Both the position numbers and the translations under genes were made by a program. From a virus: DNA of 64,000 nucleotides. The notes under the pieces were generated by a model that was given only the letters and a program-made list of their open reading frames with translations, was not told the origin of the DNA and ran no database searches. Below are positions 1 to 7,367 of this stretch, one piece after another; the stretch's first letter is position 1, and each line of letters starts with the position of its first letter. The stretch spans positions 1 through 64,000 of the IMG/VR virus record IMGVR_UViG_3300031754_000003; one strand, written 5' to 3'.

Positions 1-2
1 TT

Positions 3-479
3 GATCCAACGTGGCTCCATCGCGCGCAAGATGTGTTCTGGGGCGGCAAACTCATCGGGGGATACCTGTTCGCAACCGGCGACGACCCTAACTCACAGGT
101 GACATTGTTTCTGAGCACGGTTGAGAACGCTCTAGGTACGATGGCGCACCCTCGACTCAAACTCGCCGTGGACTATGAGGCGAACCCAGGGAACCAATGC
201 TCGCAAATGCAGGCTGAGCAGCTTGTTTCCGCGATTCGCCTGGCCACAGGGAAGCGCCCCTTGCTCTACATGGACTATTCCATGTGGCAACAGTCCCAAG
301 GCTCCGCGATCCTGATGGCTTGTGACCTGTGGTTAGCCGAGTACGGACCGATCGCAAAAGCCATATACAAGCTGTGGCAGTTCTCCGAGACCAACAATTT
401 TCCCGGCGTTCCCGGCAAAAGTGACATCAACCAATTCCTTGGCGATCTCCCTTCGCTGACCGCATGGTGGGCAACATGA
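3..479 (+). CDS. GH25-like muramidase (endolysin), 5' truncated by window edge
   Basis: The frame is open from the first bases of the window, so the N-terminus lies outside. The visible 158 residues fit the C-terminal two thirds of a glycoside hydrolase 25 lysozyme, which cleaves the beta-1,4 bond between MurNAc and GlcNAc. Supporting motifs are the acidic pair in LAVDYE (visible residues 55-59), the WLAEYG segment, and the closing LWQF...PG...DINQFLG, where GH25 proteins carry conserved W, D and N residues. The stop codon overlaps the next start (ATGA), and that gene is holin-like, which supports a lysis role. The family call is by motif only. Confidence 0.75.
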   Translation, partial: DPTWLHRAQDVFWGGKLIGGYLFATGDDPNSQVTLFLSTVENALGTMAHPRLKLAVDYEANPGNQCSQMQAEQLVSAIRLATGKRPLLYMDYSMWQQSQGSAILMACDLWLAEYGPIAKAIYKLWQFSETNNFPGVPGKSDINQFLGDLPSLTAWWAT

Positions 480-661
480 ACAAATACGTACAGATGGGCC
501 TTACGGCTTTAGTTAGCTTCATCGTAATCGGCGGCGGCTCATATCTCACAGTGGCTGCTGCGGGCGTGCCGACTACTAATCAGATCGCCGCAGCGATTGT
601 AACTGGCTTGATAGCAGCCGCTAAGGCCGTCCAAGACTTTATGACGACACCTCCGCCATAA
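476..661 (+). CDS. Holin-like small membrane protein
   Basis: 61 residues. Start set at the ATG of the ATGA overlap with the endolysin stop; an upstream ATG in frame at 464 would overlap more. Two hydrophobic segments (about residues 8-30 and 37-52) are separated by a short polar turn, and the protein ends in MTTPPP. This size and topology fit a two-span holin that would release or activate the muramidase at the inner membrane. No specific holin family can be assigned by eye. Confidence 0.6.
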   Translation: MNKYVQMGLTALVSFIVIGGGSYLTVAAAGVPTTNQIAAAIVTGLIAAAKAVQDFMTTPPP

Positions 662-686
662 TAACACCTTCCATGAGGAAAAAGTA

Positions 687-998
687 ATGAATATAAAGCA
701 AATTACTGAGATAACCCAAAGCGTGTTAGGTCATTGTATGCACCACGCAGGTTGTCTGAAATGCATAACCGCGGAAATGTTGCTCGATAGTTTTCATCAA
801 TGCTTAACCGAGCTTTCGGCTGAACAACTTTCCCAAATAACGGCAGCTCTTTTATTAGAATGGGGGCACAATTACGCACCAGACTGCGTGGTTTGTGAGA
901 CCGCGACACGCATGCTTGAAGCTTTCCGGTGGTACGAAAATGGAAACACACGGGTTGTCGTAATTGATGGCGTCAAAATATGTGGTCCTGAAGCATGA
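687..998 (+). CDS. Hypothetical cysteine-rich protein
   Basis: 103 residues with a clear ribosome site (GAGGAAAAAG) upstream. Contains seven cysteines, including CMHHAGCLKC near residues 17-25 and CVVC near 68-71, which could bind a metal. No family recognised. The stop overlaps the next start, so it is in the same transcription unit as the lysis genes. No signal peptide, so probably cytoplasmic. Confidence 0.6.
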   Translation: MNIKQITEITQSVLGHCMHHAGCLKCITAEMLLDSFHQCLTELSAEQLSQITAALLLEWGHNYAPDCVVCETATRMLEAFRWYENGNTRVVVIDGVKICGPEA

Positions 999-1633
999 TT
1001 CGACGCATCGCCATCCCCCTAATGCTGCTCTCTAGCTGTGCAACACCTGTGCCTCCACCTCCCGAGCCGACTTACACCTCCGTGGGGGTTGATATGCAGC
1101 AAGCTGCGATGCTTTCCGGGAATCCGCTGATCACATGGCAGGTGGCTGACGAGAGCGTTCGCGCGGCGTGTTTCGCTTTCCTGAACGGCGCAGCTTCCCA
1201 GCAGACTAGCCTTGCCCTCGGGAGCCTCGGCGTGGGCGCTGTAGGGGCCGGGATGACGCTAGCCTTCCCTCTGGCAGGGTTGGGCGCCTCGCTCGCCCAG
1301 ACCCTCTTGGCGGGGCTTTCTGCGTCAGGCTATGTTCCCACGACGGCCGACGCGATCATGGTCGAGAATTATCTCAACGCATACGAGACCGCTGCTAACG
1401 CGGTACCGCCTACGAGCAACCCCATGGCGGTGAGTTGGGCGGTCGACGAGTGGTACCACTGCTCCCCTGGAGGGATGAAAGAGCTGGAGGCTCAAGCCAA
1501 GATCACGGCACAGATGAGCTTCCAGGTGCCATATCAACCTCTCCTGTTACGAGACGCCCCTATGGCGCCCGCTCCGAGGCGCCCCATCATCAGGGTGAAC
1601 CCGAATCCCGCCCCTCCGATGGTGGGGCCGTGA
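995..1633 (+). CDS. Putative lipoprotein with glycine/alanine-rich hydrophobic segment
   Basis: 212 residues. The N-terminus MIRRIAIPLMLLSSC is a short lipoprotein signal with a plausible lipobox (LSSC, Cys15). A long Gly/Ala/Leu-rich stretch near residues 75-110 could insert in a membrane, and the C-terminus is proline-rich. Start overlaps the upstream stop and the stop overlaps the next GTG start, so translation is probably coupled. Position after endolysin and holin would suit an outer-membrane lysis factor, but it lacks the usual proline-rich small o-spanin layout, so that role is only a guess. Confidence 0.6.
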   Translation: MIRRIAIPLMLLSSCATPVPPPPEPTYTSVGVDMQQAAMLSGNPLITWQVADESVRAACFAFLNGAASQQTSLALGSLGVGAVGAGMTLAFPLAGLGASLAQTLLAGLSASGYVPTTADAIMVENYLNAYETAANAVPPTSNPMAVSWAVDEWYHCSPGGMKELEAQAKITAQMSFQVPYQPLLLRDAPMAPAPRRPIIRVNPNPAPPMVGP

Positions 1634-1872
1634 TCCGAGTGATTGCGCTCTCCTTCCTACTCACCGGATGCATGGAGTATAGTGCTGGGGACTTGGGCCG
1701 CTGCCATGTGGACTCGTTCAACGCATTCTGCGTCGTGAACACACCACCCGGCACGAGTGTATCCACCGGGATGGGCATAGTTCCCGGCGTATCGGCGGCG
1801 GTGGGTGCGGCCGGCACTCTGATGATCGGACAGGGCGCCCTCATCGGTGGTGCCGCTGTCTTGGTGAAATGA
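1630..1872 (+). CDS. Small putative lipoprotein (GTG start)
   Basis: 80 residues read from GTG at 1630, which overlaps the previous stop as GTGA. The N-terminus VIRVIALSFLLTGC is a compact lipoprotein signal with lipobox LTGC. The mature part has three further cysteines and a Gly/Ala-rich hydrophobic C-terminal half (about residues 50-78) that could span or sit on a membrane. Two lipoproteins in tandem next to holin and endolysin may act on the envelope. No family recognised. Confidence 0.55.
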   Translation: MIRVIALSFLLTGCMEYSAGDLGRCHVDSFNAFCVVNTPPGTSVSTGMGIVPGVSAAVGAAGTLMIGQGALIGGAAVLVK

Positions 1873-1879
1873 GGAAAAC

Positions 1880-2056
1880 ATGGACGAACTGCATGCGCGC
1901 GCGAATCGGTTGCGGGTGGAGCGAGGGGAGATCCTGCAGCGTCTGGATCGTGGGGAATATGCGAACTATACCGAGGCCAAGCTCTTGGAAGCCTTGGCAT
2001 TGGATTTGCGAGCAAGGATTCGGCGGCTAGAAGGCGATGTCGACTACCCGTTTTAA
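1880..2056 (+). CDS. Small charged helical protein
   Basis: 58 residues, preceded by GAGGAAAAC. Rich in Arg, Glu and Leu with regular spacing, so predicted almost wholly alpha-helical and perhaps a coiled coil; ends in DVDYPF. It sits 7 bases after the small lipoprotein and 10 bases before the next secreted protein, in the same orientation. Function unknown. Confidence 0.5.
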   Translation: MDELHARANRLRVERGEILQRLDRGEYANYTEAKLLEALALDLRARIRRLEGDVDYPF

Positions 2057-2066
2057 GGAGCACCCG

Positions 2067-2546
2067 ATGCGTTATCTCGCTGTACCCTTCCTCTTCTTAC
2101 CGTTCGGACCAGCACTAGCACAGACAGATTGTTCCCCTTGCCCTTCGACCCATTGCTATTCCCAAACGTTGGGGCAGGGATGCTTCCCGGTTGGGACGTG
2201 CAACGTCAATCCACCTTTTTGTGATGCTGGTAGCCCGCCACCTCCTCCACCCAGCGGAGCGATAAGCTCTGTCATGGTCAGCATAGCCGTGTCGGGTAGC
2301 CCAACATTTACCCTCACGATGATGCCGAACCCGGCTGGCCCACTCTCATGCTCGGCCGCGCCTGGGACTATCGTATCGACAGCATCGACCACGGGTGGCG
2401 ACGGCAAGACTGCGGCGTTGTCCATCACCGGCGATACGGCAAGTTTTACGCTCAACGGCCATAATCTTGTCGTCGGCCCTAGCGGTATCGCGGCGGCTGA
2501 TTGCGGTCGGACTGACGCTGTGACCGTTACCGCGACCCAGCCGTGA
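2067..2546 (+). CDS. Secreted Cys-rich protein with C-terminal beta-sandwich domain
   Basis: 159 residues. Start chosen at ATG 2067, which has AAGGAG just upstream and gives a standard signal peptide (MRYLAVPFLFLPFGPALA, cleavage before QTD). The first 35 mature residues hold six cysteines, probably disulfide-bonded after export. A PPPPPP linker follows, then an Ig-like region of about 90 residues rich in Thr, Ser and Val. Likely periplasmic or extracellular. The same AxA-Q cleavage pattern recurs in several other genes of this phage. Confidence 0.6.
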   Translation: MRYLAVPFLFLPFGPALAQTDCSPCPSTHCYSQTLGQGCFPVGTCNVNPPFCDAGSPPPPPPSGAISSVMVSIAVSGSPTFTLTMMPNPAGPLSCSAAPGTIVSTASTTGGDGKTAALSITGDTASFTLNGHNLVVGPSGIAAADCGRTDAVTVTATQP

Positions 2547-2562
2547 ATTCGGAGATGGAATA

Positions 2563-3405
2563 ATGAAAAAATCTTGGAGTTTCGCCGTCATCCTGTCGCT
2601 AGGGCTATCACATAGTACTTTAGCGCAGACGGTCACCTTATTCGGCAACGCTGTCCCCGCAAATGTATTAGAGAACGATCCCAACGCCGTCACGCTTGGG
2701 ATAAAGTTCTATTCGACGCAGGCAGGCACGGTCTCGGCTTGCCGGATCTATCGCGCACACAAAGATAGCAATGGCTATACCTGTCGGCTTTATACGGCGG
2801 GTGGAACGTTGCTCGGACAGGTCAAATTCCCTAGTGATTCAACGAATTTCCATGCCGGATGGGAGACGGCCGCTTTTGCCTCGCCGATATCGATCCCGGT
2901 GAACACGACCCTAATCGTGGCCTATTACACCTCGAATGGAGATTATGGGGCAACCGAGTTCGGGCTGACGAACGGCGTGACGAGTGGTCCCTTAGTCGCT
3001 CCGGCGAGTGGTGTCAGCGGCGGCAACGGCATCTATACCTATGGCGGAGGCTTTCAGTTTCCGACCTCAACTTATGAGGATAGCAACTATTTCGTGGACG
3101 TTATTTTCACGCCATCAGCGCCACCTCCACCGACCCTTTCTCTGGTGTTTCTACCTGCGAACCCTTCGATCCCGGATGATGCAGCGCCTGGCGCAACGGT
3201 TGCGACTGTTACAGCGAGCTGGAGCGACGGCAGTCCATTTACCGGAACCTACAGCTTCGCGGCTCCCTATGGTAACGACAGCGCTGTCTTTGCGCTCTCC
3301 GCGACCACCGGTTCTAGCGTCAATTTGATCGTAAACCCGACCGGGCCGGGAGTTTCCGGAGATGCAAACACCGTCCAAACGGTCTCTGTGTCGGCAAACC
3401 AATGA
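2563..3405 (+). CDS. Secreted DUF4082-domain protein
   Basis: 280 residues with signal peptide (MKKSWSFAVILSLGLSHSTLA, cleavage before QTV). Residues about 45-185 match the DUF4082 pattern: LGIKFYS, GTVSACRIYRA, a Leu-Tyr-Thr-Ala-Gly repeat, GWETAAFASPISI and VAYYTSNG. DUF4082 is a beta-sandwich often linked to carbohydrate-active or adhesive surface proteins. After a proline linker near residue 186 a second Ig-like domain follows. The ATGA overlap with the next gene ties it to the operon. A phage-encoded exported DUF4082 protein is unusual; the role may be surface binding. Confidence 0.6.
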   Translation: MKKSWSFAVILSLGLSHSTLAQTVTLFGNAVPANVLENDPNAVTLGIKFYSTQAGTVSACRIYRAHKDSNGYTCRLYTAGGTLLGQVKFPSDSTNFHAGWETAAFASPISIPVNTTLIVAYYTSNGDYGATEFGLTNGVTSGPLVAPASGVSGGNGIYTYGGGFQFPTSTYEDSNYFVDVIFTPSAPPPPTLSLVFLPANPSIPDDAAPGATVATVTASWSDGSPFTGTYSFAAPYGNDSAVFALSATTGSSVNLIVNPTGPGVSGDANTVQTVSVSANQ

Positions 3406-3932
3406 TTAGCAGCGAGCAGATGCGGGCTATTTGGACCGATCCTGATTATCGGGAACATTTTTCTCGCCAAACGGCAAAGTCTTGGCGAGATCCTGTGGTA
3501 CGGGCTCGTCGATTAGAGGGAATGAGACGTTCTGCGTCGCGAAAGTCAGCTCGTGTACGATTGGCATGGCAGCAGGGACGATACGCTAACAAGCCTAATC
3601 GAGGCGGCCGTCGTCTTCCTAGCATGACTACATATCAGAGAACCGTGTATGAGAAGGTACGTCGTGGTGGCGTTTCCTATTCAACCGCTCTAAAAATCGC
3701 TACAGCCATTCCAGTTGATGCCGTCCGCCCTCCCCGTGGAGGCTTCAAATACCGCCCCATTGCCGAGTTGGCTCCTGGCGAAACCTGCACTATAGCGCTC
3801 GATGACATGTCTTATGGACACGGCGATCAACGCAGAAATGTGTGTAGAGCCGTTAATCATCGAGCGCGCACTCTTGGCCGAATTTACACGATTCAGACTA
3901 TGCGCGATGGATTCATCGTGACTCGCGTATGA
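3402..3932 (+). CDS. Putative DNA-binding protein with NUMOD-like N-terminus
   Basis: 176 residues, very basic. The first 60 residues contain repeated W-x-DP-x-x-R elements (IWTDPDYREHF, SWRDPVVRARR) that resemble the modular DNA-binding repeats beside phage homing endonucleases (NUMOD type). No HNH or GIY-YIG catalytic motif is visible, so it may be a binding module only. A helix-turn-helix-like stretch lies near residues 75-105. Overlaps both neighbours by 4 bases. Confidence is moderate for the gene and low for function. Confidence 0.55.
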   Translation: MISSEQMRAIWTDPDYREHFSRQTAKSWRDPVVRARRLEGMRRSASRKSARVRLAWQQGRYANKPNRGGRRLPSMTTYQRTVYEKVRRGGVSYSTALKIATAIPVDAVRPPRGGFKYRPIAELAPGETCTIALDDMSYGHGDQRRNVCRAVNHRARTLGRIYTIQTMRDGFIVTRV

Positions 3933-4609
3933 CTCGTCTCGAAAAAATCGCAAAGCTAACGCGCGACGTCACAAGGCTGAGCCGTATGATGAATCATAAG
4001 CCTCCGCATGGTGAACTATCCTCCATCGAACGACAGGAACTTCAGTGCGAAATCGATCGGAAAGTCACCGAGTATCGGCGCGTTTATCGGAATAAGCATG
4101 CTTGGCTCGCCTTCGCGTTGGCTCTAGGCTCCCCCGCCGCTTATGCCGCGAGTCAGAGCGTTCAGCTCGATATCACCGTCCTGCCGTCAGGCTCGGGCGG
4201 CCCTGACATGTTTCAGCAACAATTGCTCAACCTGATCAACACCAGTCGCGCCGGTGGCGGTCTCCCGCCATATACGTTTAGTGCGGTTATGTCCAATGGG
4301 ACGGGTTCCTGTATAGGCTCGATCGGGAATTCGGAGAGCATGGCCCAGATGGGGGCCTTGAATAATCATGACCTGTTCCCAGGCGACGTGTGCGCTACTT
4401 GGTCTAGCGCGGGGGAAAACGAGGGTTGGTGGTCAGGGGTTAGTGAGGCGCAAGCCATCATAAACATACACAATTCAATGATGGCGGAAGGACCAAGCGG
4501 CGGCCACTACCAGAACATCATGAGTTCGTCCTTCACGACCGTAGGGCTTGGTCTGGTGGTAGACCACAACGGCGTGACGTGGCTCACGGAAGATTTCGTA
4601 CAACCCTAG
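3929..4609 (+). CDS. CAP-domain (SCP/PR1-like) protein with N-terminal helical extension and membrane segment
   Basis: 226 residues. Residues 1-56 are charged and helical, 57-74 form a hydrophobic segment ending AAYAA (signal anchor or late signal peptide), and 95-226 form a CAP domain. Family marks: LLNLINTSRAGGG at the start, GALNNHD (His147), GENEGWW (Glu163), GHYQNIM (His193) and the closing VGLGLVVDHNGVTWLTEDF. CAP proteins are exported and bind lipids, peptidoglycan or proteins. No in-frame ATG or GTG lies just before residue 57, so the extension is probably real. It is the last gene of the left rightward block and overlaps a convergent gene. Confidence 0.7.
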   Translation: MTRLEKIAKLTRDVTRLSRMMNHKPPHGELSSIERQELQCEIDRKVTEYRRVYRNKHAWLAFALALGSPAAYAASQSVQLDITVLPSGSGGPDMFQQQLLNLINTSRAGGGLPPYTFSAVMSNGTGSCIGSIGNSESMAQMGALNNHDLFPGDVCATWSSAGENEGWWSGVSEAQAIINIHNSMMAEGPSGGHYQNIMSSSFTTVGLGLVVDHNGVTWLTEDFVQP

Positions 4610-4809
4610 CGCGCGACAAGACGGATTCCGTTTGTCCCGAATGCTAGCGTCTTGGGTTCGCCGCCCACACGCACGTAGCATTCACCCGAAAATTCGTCCG
4701 CGCTGATGATATCGTCGCACGGCACATCACCGGTGCCGTTGAAGTAATCGGCACGCACTATCTTCCAACGCCGCTTCTCCGAGTCAGAGAACCACGATTC
4801 GATTTTCAT
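4606..4809 (-). CDS. Hypothetical protein
   Basis: 67 residues from the ATG at 4809, preferred over the ATG at 4815 because AGGGAA then has normal spacing. Acidic middle (DVPCDDIISADEFSGE) and beta-rich C-terminus. No family recognised. It is the last gene of the leftward early block and overlaps the CAP gene tail by 4 bases. Confidence 0.45.
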   Translation of the reverse strand: MKIESWFSDSEKRRWKIVRADYFNGTGDVPCDDIISADEFSGECYVRVGGEPKTLAFGTNGIRLVAR

Positions 4810-4856
4810 GAGCATTTCCCTACAGATCGAGTTCGCACTCTGGCACTACGGCAGAG

Positions 4857-5120
4857 TCATACATCCCTATGTCGATTATACGGCGGAGCCGCTGGTTTCG
4901 TGGCATGATCTTGGGATGCGATTCCAGTATTAATAGGATCGCTGACATGTTCCCGAACGATTATCCGACCGATCGTATCTCCAATTTCGTTGGAGTGCAG
5001 GATGAGCCCATCCTCATCTCCGAGGATATCGTCTAGAAACCATCGCTTTCCCTCAGGATCATCCCCATGCATTTGCTCAGCGTCGTAATACAACTCTATT
5101 ATCAGAGTTAGGCGATTCAT
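4857..5120 (-). CDS. Hypothetical protein
   Basis: 87 residues with a good ribosome site (GGAGGAG about 9 bases before ATG). N-terminal half starts with a beta strand (MNRLTLIIELYYD) followed by acidic loops; the C-terminus is low in predicted structure. No family recognised. It lies directly downstream, on the minus strand, of the structured region at 5233-5492, so that region could be its leader or an independent RNA. Confidence 0.5.
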   Translation of the reverse strand: MNRLTLIIELYYDAEQMHGDDPEGKRWFLDDILGDEDGLILHSNEIGDTIGRIIVREHVSDPINTGIASQDHATKPAAPPYNRHRDV

Positions 5121-5232
5121 CTTCTTCTCTCCTCCATCCGTTCGCTATCTGGGAAGTTCGCCCTTCTTTCATAAAAACTCATTTTCATTGTCAGCATGTC
5201 TTCTTCTCTTAGACATAATTATAGCCCTTTCC

Positions 5233-5492
5233 GCCTGCCTGATATGCGCCCGCTCCCGGGTAAGGCAGTGACCGTGTCCTTTGGTCATGGTGGCACACAG
5301 AGCCACCAGCGTACTCAGGGATGGACCCGTACCGCTCCTTAGCGGCGAATCCCCCACCTTGTGGGCCGCCTTGGTGCATTTTTTAGGCTGCACCGCGATG
5401 CAGGTTCGGACTCTGGCTGCATCGCCCTTTCACCCTCAAGCCTGAACGCAAGCTCAGGCAGGCCGCTCGTCCTATGGGCCACGGTTCCGAGC
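5233..5492 (-). ncRNA. Candidate structured non-coding RNA (about ten end-to-end hairpins)
   Basis: Perfect inverted repeats follow one another with almost no gap: 5235-5240/5263-5268 (enclosing 5249-5252/5257-5260), 5269-5273/5283-5287, 5288-5294/5302-5308, 5311-5314/5329-5332 with an inner GGG/CCC, 5332-5336/5341-5345, 5353-5357/5361-5365, 5373-5378/5389-5394, 5395-5403/5417-5425, 5440-5445/5454-5459 and 5465-5469/5488-5492. In addition 5233-5242 can pair over all 10 bases with 5454-5463, closing the whole element and competing with the local stems. The minus strand is favoured because its loops and linkers are purine-rich (GGAG, AAGG, AAG, AAAAAA, GAGGGTGAAAGG) and both flanking genes run that way. 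The ORF across it looks like a chance frame. A DNA-level role such as replication origin is the main alternative. Confidence 0.55.
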
Positions 5493-5535
5493 AATTTCGT
5501 ATGCGTTGGAATACAGGCTTTTCCTGGTAGTGGAT

Positions 5536-5721
5536 CTAGACCAAGCCATGCTCACGCAAAGCCGCAAGTTGTGCCATATCTAAGCGACGGGCCATGCGCG
5601 CCTTAACCTTACGCCATGCCGCGGCTTTAGATATCAGCTTGCTACCGCCGTTAGGCGTGTTACCCACCACTCTAATGCGAAAATTTGAACGATGGGATTT
5701 CCGCTTCACACGACGACTCAT
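5536..5721 (-). CDS. Small very basic protein
   Basis: 61 residues, with ribosome site GAGGAGGAAC 4 bases before ATG. More than a quarter of the residues are Arg or Lys (MSRRVKRKSHRSNFRIRV at the start), so nucleic-acid binding is likely. It lies between two regions dense in inverted repeats (5233-5492 and 5756-5900), so it might bind one of those RNAs; this is inference from position only. No family recognised. Confidence 0.55.
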   Translation of the reverse strand: MSRRVKRKSHRSNFRIRVVGNTPNGGSKLISKAAAWRKVKARMARRLDMAQLAALREHGLV

Positions 5722-5755
5722 CTAGTTCCTCCTCGACGGAAGCCGAGACGCTGAA

Positions 5756-5900
5756 GGACACATTACGGGGCTGTCCTCACTGACCGAGCCAGGATCTTGC
5801 GGAATGCTCTCGATCGTGTTATCTGATGATCGAGACCGAAACGTCGACTGGCGCGAACGTATTCGGAAGGCCCGAGTCAGCTAGTTACTGCTCGGGCCTT
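5756..5900. other. Intergenic region with three consecutive stem-loops
   Basis: The 230-base gap upstream of the basic gene holds three inverted repeats: GGACA/TGTCC at 5756-5760/5772-5776, an 8-bp stem at 5808-5815/5828-5835, and a 10-bp stem at 5867-5876/5891-5900. No convincing coding frame. Could be a long structured leader of the 5536-5721 gene, an mRNA-processing site, or a small RNA. Confidence 0.45.
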
Positions 5901-5908
5901 TCTCATTT
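5867..5908 (+). terminator. Candidate rho-independent terminator (plus orientation)
   Basis: Ten-base perfect stem AAGGCCCGAG / CTCGGGCCTT with a 14-base loop, followed on the plus strand by TCTCATTT. On the minus strand the downstream bases are CCGAATACG, which is not a terminator tail. The surrounding genes are all on the minus strand, so it would act on antisense transcripts or be a bidirectional processing hairpin. Confidence 0.5.
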
Positions 5909-5951
5909 ACGACACCTTGAACCGGAACGCAACGCCCCGCGTGAGATCGGC

Positions 5952-7091
5952 TCATTGCGTGCTCTCTCCGAGGTATGGTTGGCTATCCGGAGCGCGAATC
6001 AGCCAAGAGTCACGGACGTTGACCTTCACCAGCTTGCCTTCCGAGAGAAGATGATCGAGCGCACCGACGATATCTCCCCAGGAAACGTGTTGCCATTGTC
6101 GCTGGCTCGCGAGCTTTCCCGGCAGATAATTTGGACTCAAGGGATCAGCGGCAAACTTCCAGCCTAAGACGTCGGTAGCGTGCTTGACGGCCTTTACGAT
6201 TCGCAGCTGTAGATCCAACCTGCCGAGTGAGTCTAGAGGGTCGGGTTCCTCGCTCTCTCGGGGCACGAGAACACCCGAATCGTTCCAATAGAGGCTAATG
6301 CCTCGGCGCTTCAGCGGATGGTTGTAGGGAACATAATTGCCTTTCTCCACTTTCAGCACGAATTCTCCGTCAATATCTTTGCCGTTCTGATCCTTTATGG
6401 CTGAAAGGGATAGCGTGTGGCGAGCCGAATCTTCCCAGCGCTGGATTCCTGAGAAGTAGCTCGATCGATCTTTAGGCGGGTTACATAGCAATACGATGCC
6501 GGCCTGTAGTTCTCTTGCGCGAGAATTGAAAAAACGGATGAACGAATTGACGTGAATTGGGTTGTTGTGATCTCCGGAAAATACATTCTGCGCATTATCT
6601 AGGATAATCAATGTCTTGCGTTCTTCCTGACATCGTTGCTCGATTTGAGCCCATAGAGTCCGCGGTGTACCAGGCCCAAACTTTCTGAAGCAGCTGAAGA
6701 GTTCGAAATTGCCATCATCATTAGTCATTACCGAGACATCTATCAAACTCGGATAGCCGATCTCATAATAATCGCATATCTTTTCTTGGCGAGGCTGCAT
6801 CCTCGCTGCGGGATCTTCGGAATATAGACCGAAGGATTTGCTCTGTTGCACGGGCTGCCCTAGCCACTCCCCGCCAATTGCAGCGGCGGTTTGCAGCATC
6901 TGGCTAAGAAACGTCTTCCCAAACCCCGCTCTCCCCGCCAGGAGCGTCACCATGCCTCGGGGGATCAAGAAAGGTACTATGTCGTCAGCTGGTTCAGGAT
7001 CTACTCCCCACCAATCGATGAGGGAGGTTATCCGTTTATCGACATCTTCTACTGGGGTGGAGGGACGGAGTTTGAGTACGTTATTCGCCAT
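5952..7091 (-). CDS. RepA-like hexameric helicase (RecA-fold ATPase)
   Basis: 379 residues; ribosome site AAAAGGAGAC. RecA/AAA_25-type ATPase: Walker A GRAGFGKT at 53-60, Walker B LIILDNA at 161-167, and a sensor-like VLLCNPPKDRS near 203-213 as in RepA and RepA-like phage helicases. The C-terminal 100 residues look like a winged-helix region (WGDIVGALDHLLSEGKLVKV). Likely unwinds the phage origin and recruits host DNA polymerase III, since no phage polymerase is visible. It is the largest gene of the leftward early block, downstream of ParB-like and nuclease genes. Confidence 0.75.
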   Translation of the reverse strand: MANNVLKLRPSTPVEDVDKRITSLIDWWGVDPEPADDIVPFLIPRGMVTLLAGRAGFGKTFLSQMLQTAAAIGGEWLGQPVQQSKSFGLYSEDPAARMQPRQEKICDYYEIGYPSLIDVSVMTNDDGNFELFSCFRKFGPGTPRTLWAQIEQRCQEERKTLIILDNAQNVFSGDHNNPIHVNSFIRFFNSRARELQAGIVLLCNPPKDRSSYFSGIQRWEDSARHTLSLSAIKDQNGKDIDGEFVLKVEKGNYVPYNHPLKRRGISLYWNDSGVLVPRESEEPDPLDSLGRLDLQLRIVKAVKHATDVLGWKFAADPLSPNYLPGKLASQRQWQHVSWGDIVGALDHLLSEGKLVKVNVRDSWLIRAPDSQPYLGESTQ

Positions 7092-7172
7092 TCTACTCGT
7101 CTCCTTTTAACAGGGCCGTCGCTCTGTAACCGGAAGCCGTTTAACCGAAACGATCCGCCATTCGGCACCCTG

Positions 7173-7367
7173 TCATCTGATTATCCCATTGCAGGCGATG
7201 CATCGCGAGGCGTTGGCGCCGTGCGTCAAAACTGCAGGACGCCCTCTTTTCACCCAACAGCGATCATCATCTGTGCATTCGATCGGGCGCCGCATCTTGC
7301 GCATCGGCAGACCCGCCATCACTAATTCTGGCGGATCAACCGTGAGAGGATGTGGTCGCCTATTCAC
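7173..7367 (-). CDS. Small CxxC protein (GTG start)
   Basis: 64 residues from GTG at 7367, overlapping the upstream stop by 8 bases, which suggests coupled translation. Four cysteines are arranged CTDDDRC...CIAC in the second half and could hold a zinc ion. No family recognised. The 80 bases between its stop and the helicase ribosome site show no clear feature. Confidence 0.45.
   Translation of the reverse strand: MNRRPHPLTVDPPELVMAGLPMRKMRRPIECTDDDRCWVKRGRPAVLTHGANASRCIACNGIIR

Noticed and set aside
5169-5393. 74-residue minus-strand frame across the hairpin array
   Set aside because: No ribosome site, low-complexity composition and full overlap with inverted repeats; more likely a chance frame.
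5340-5425. Possible tRNA gene in the hairpin array (bases resembling a T-arm)
   Set aside because: No 7-bp acceptor stem, no correct T-loop within a 5-bp stem and no matching anticodon arm on either strand.
5826-6167. 113-residue plus-strand frame
   Set aside because: Antisense to the helicase gene end and crosses a terminator hairpin; a shadow frame.
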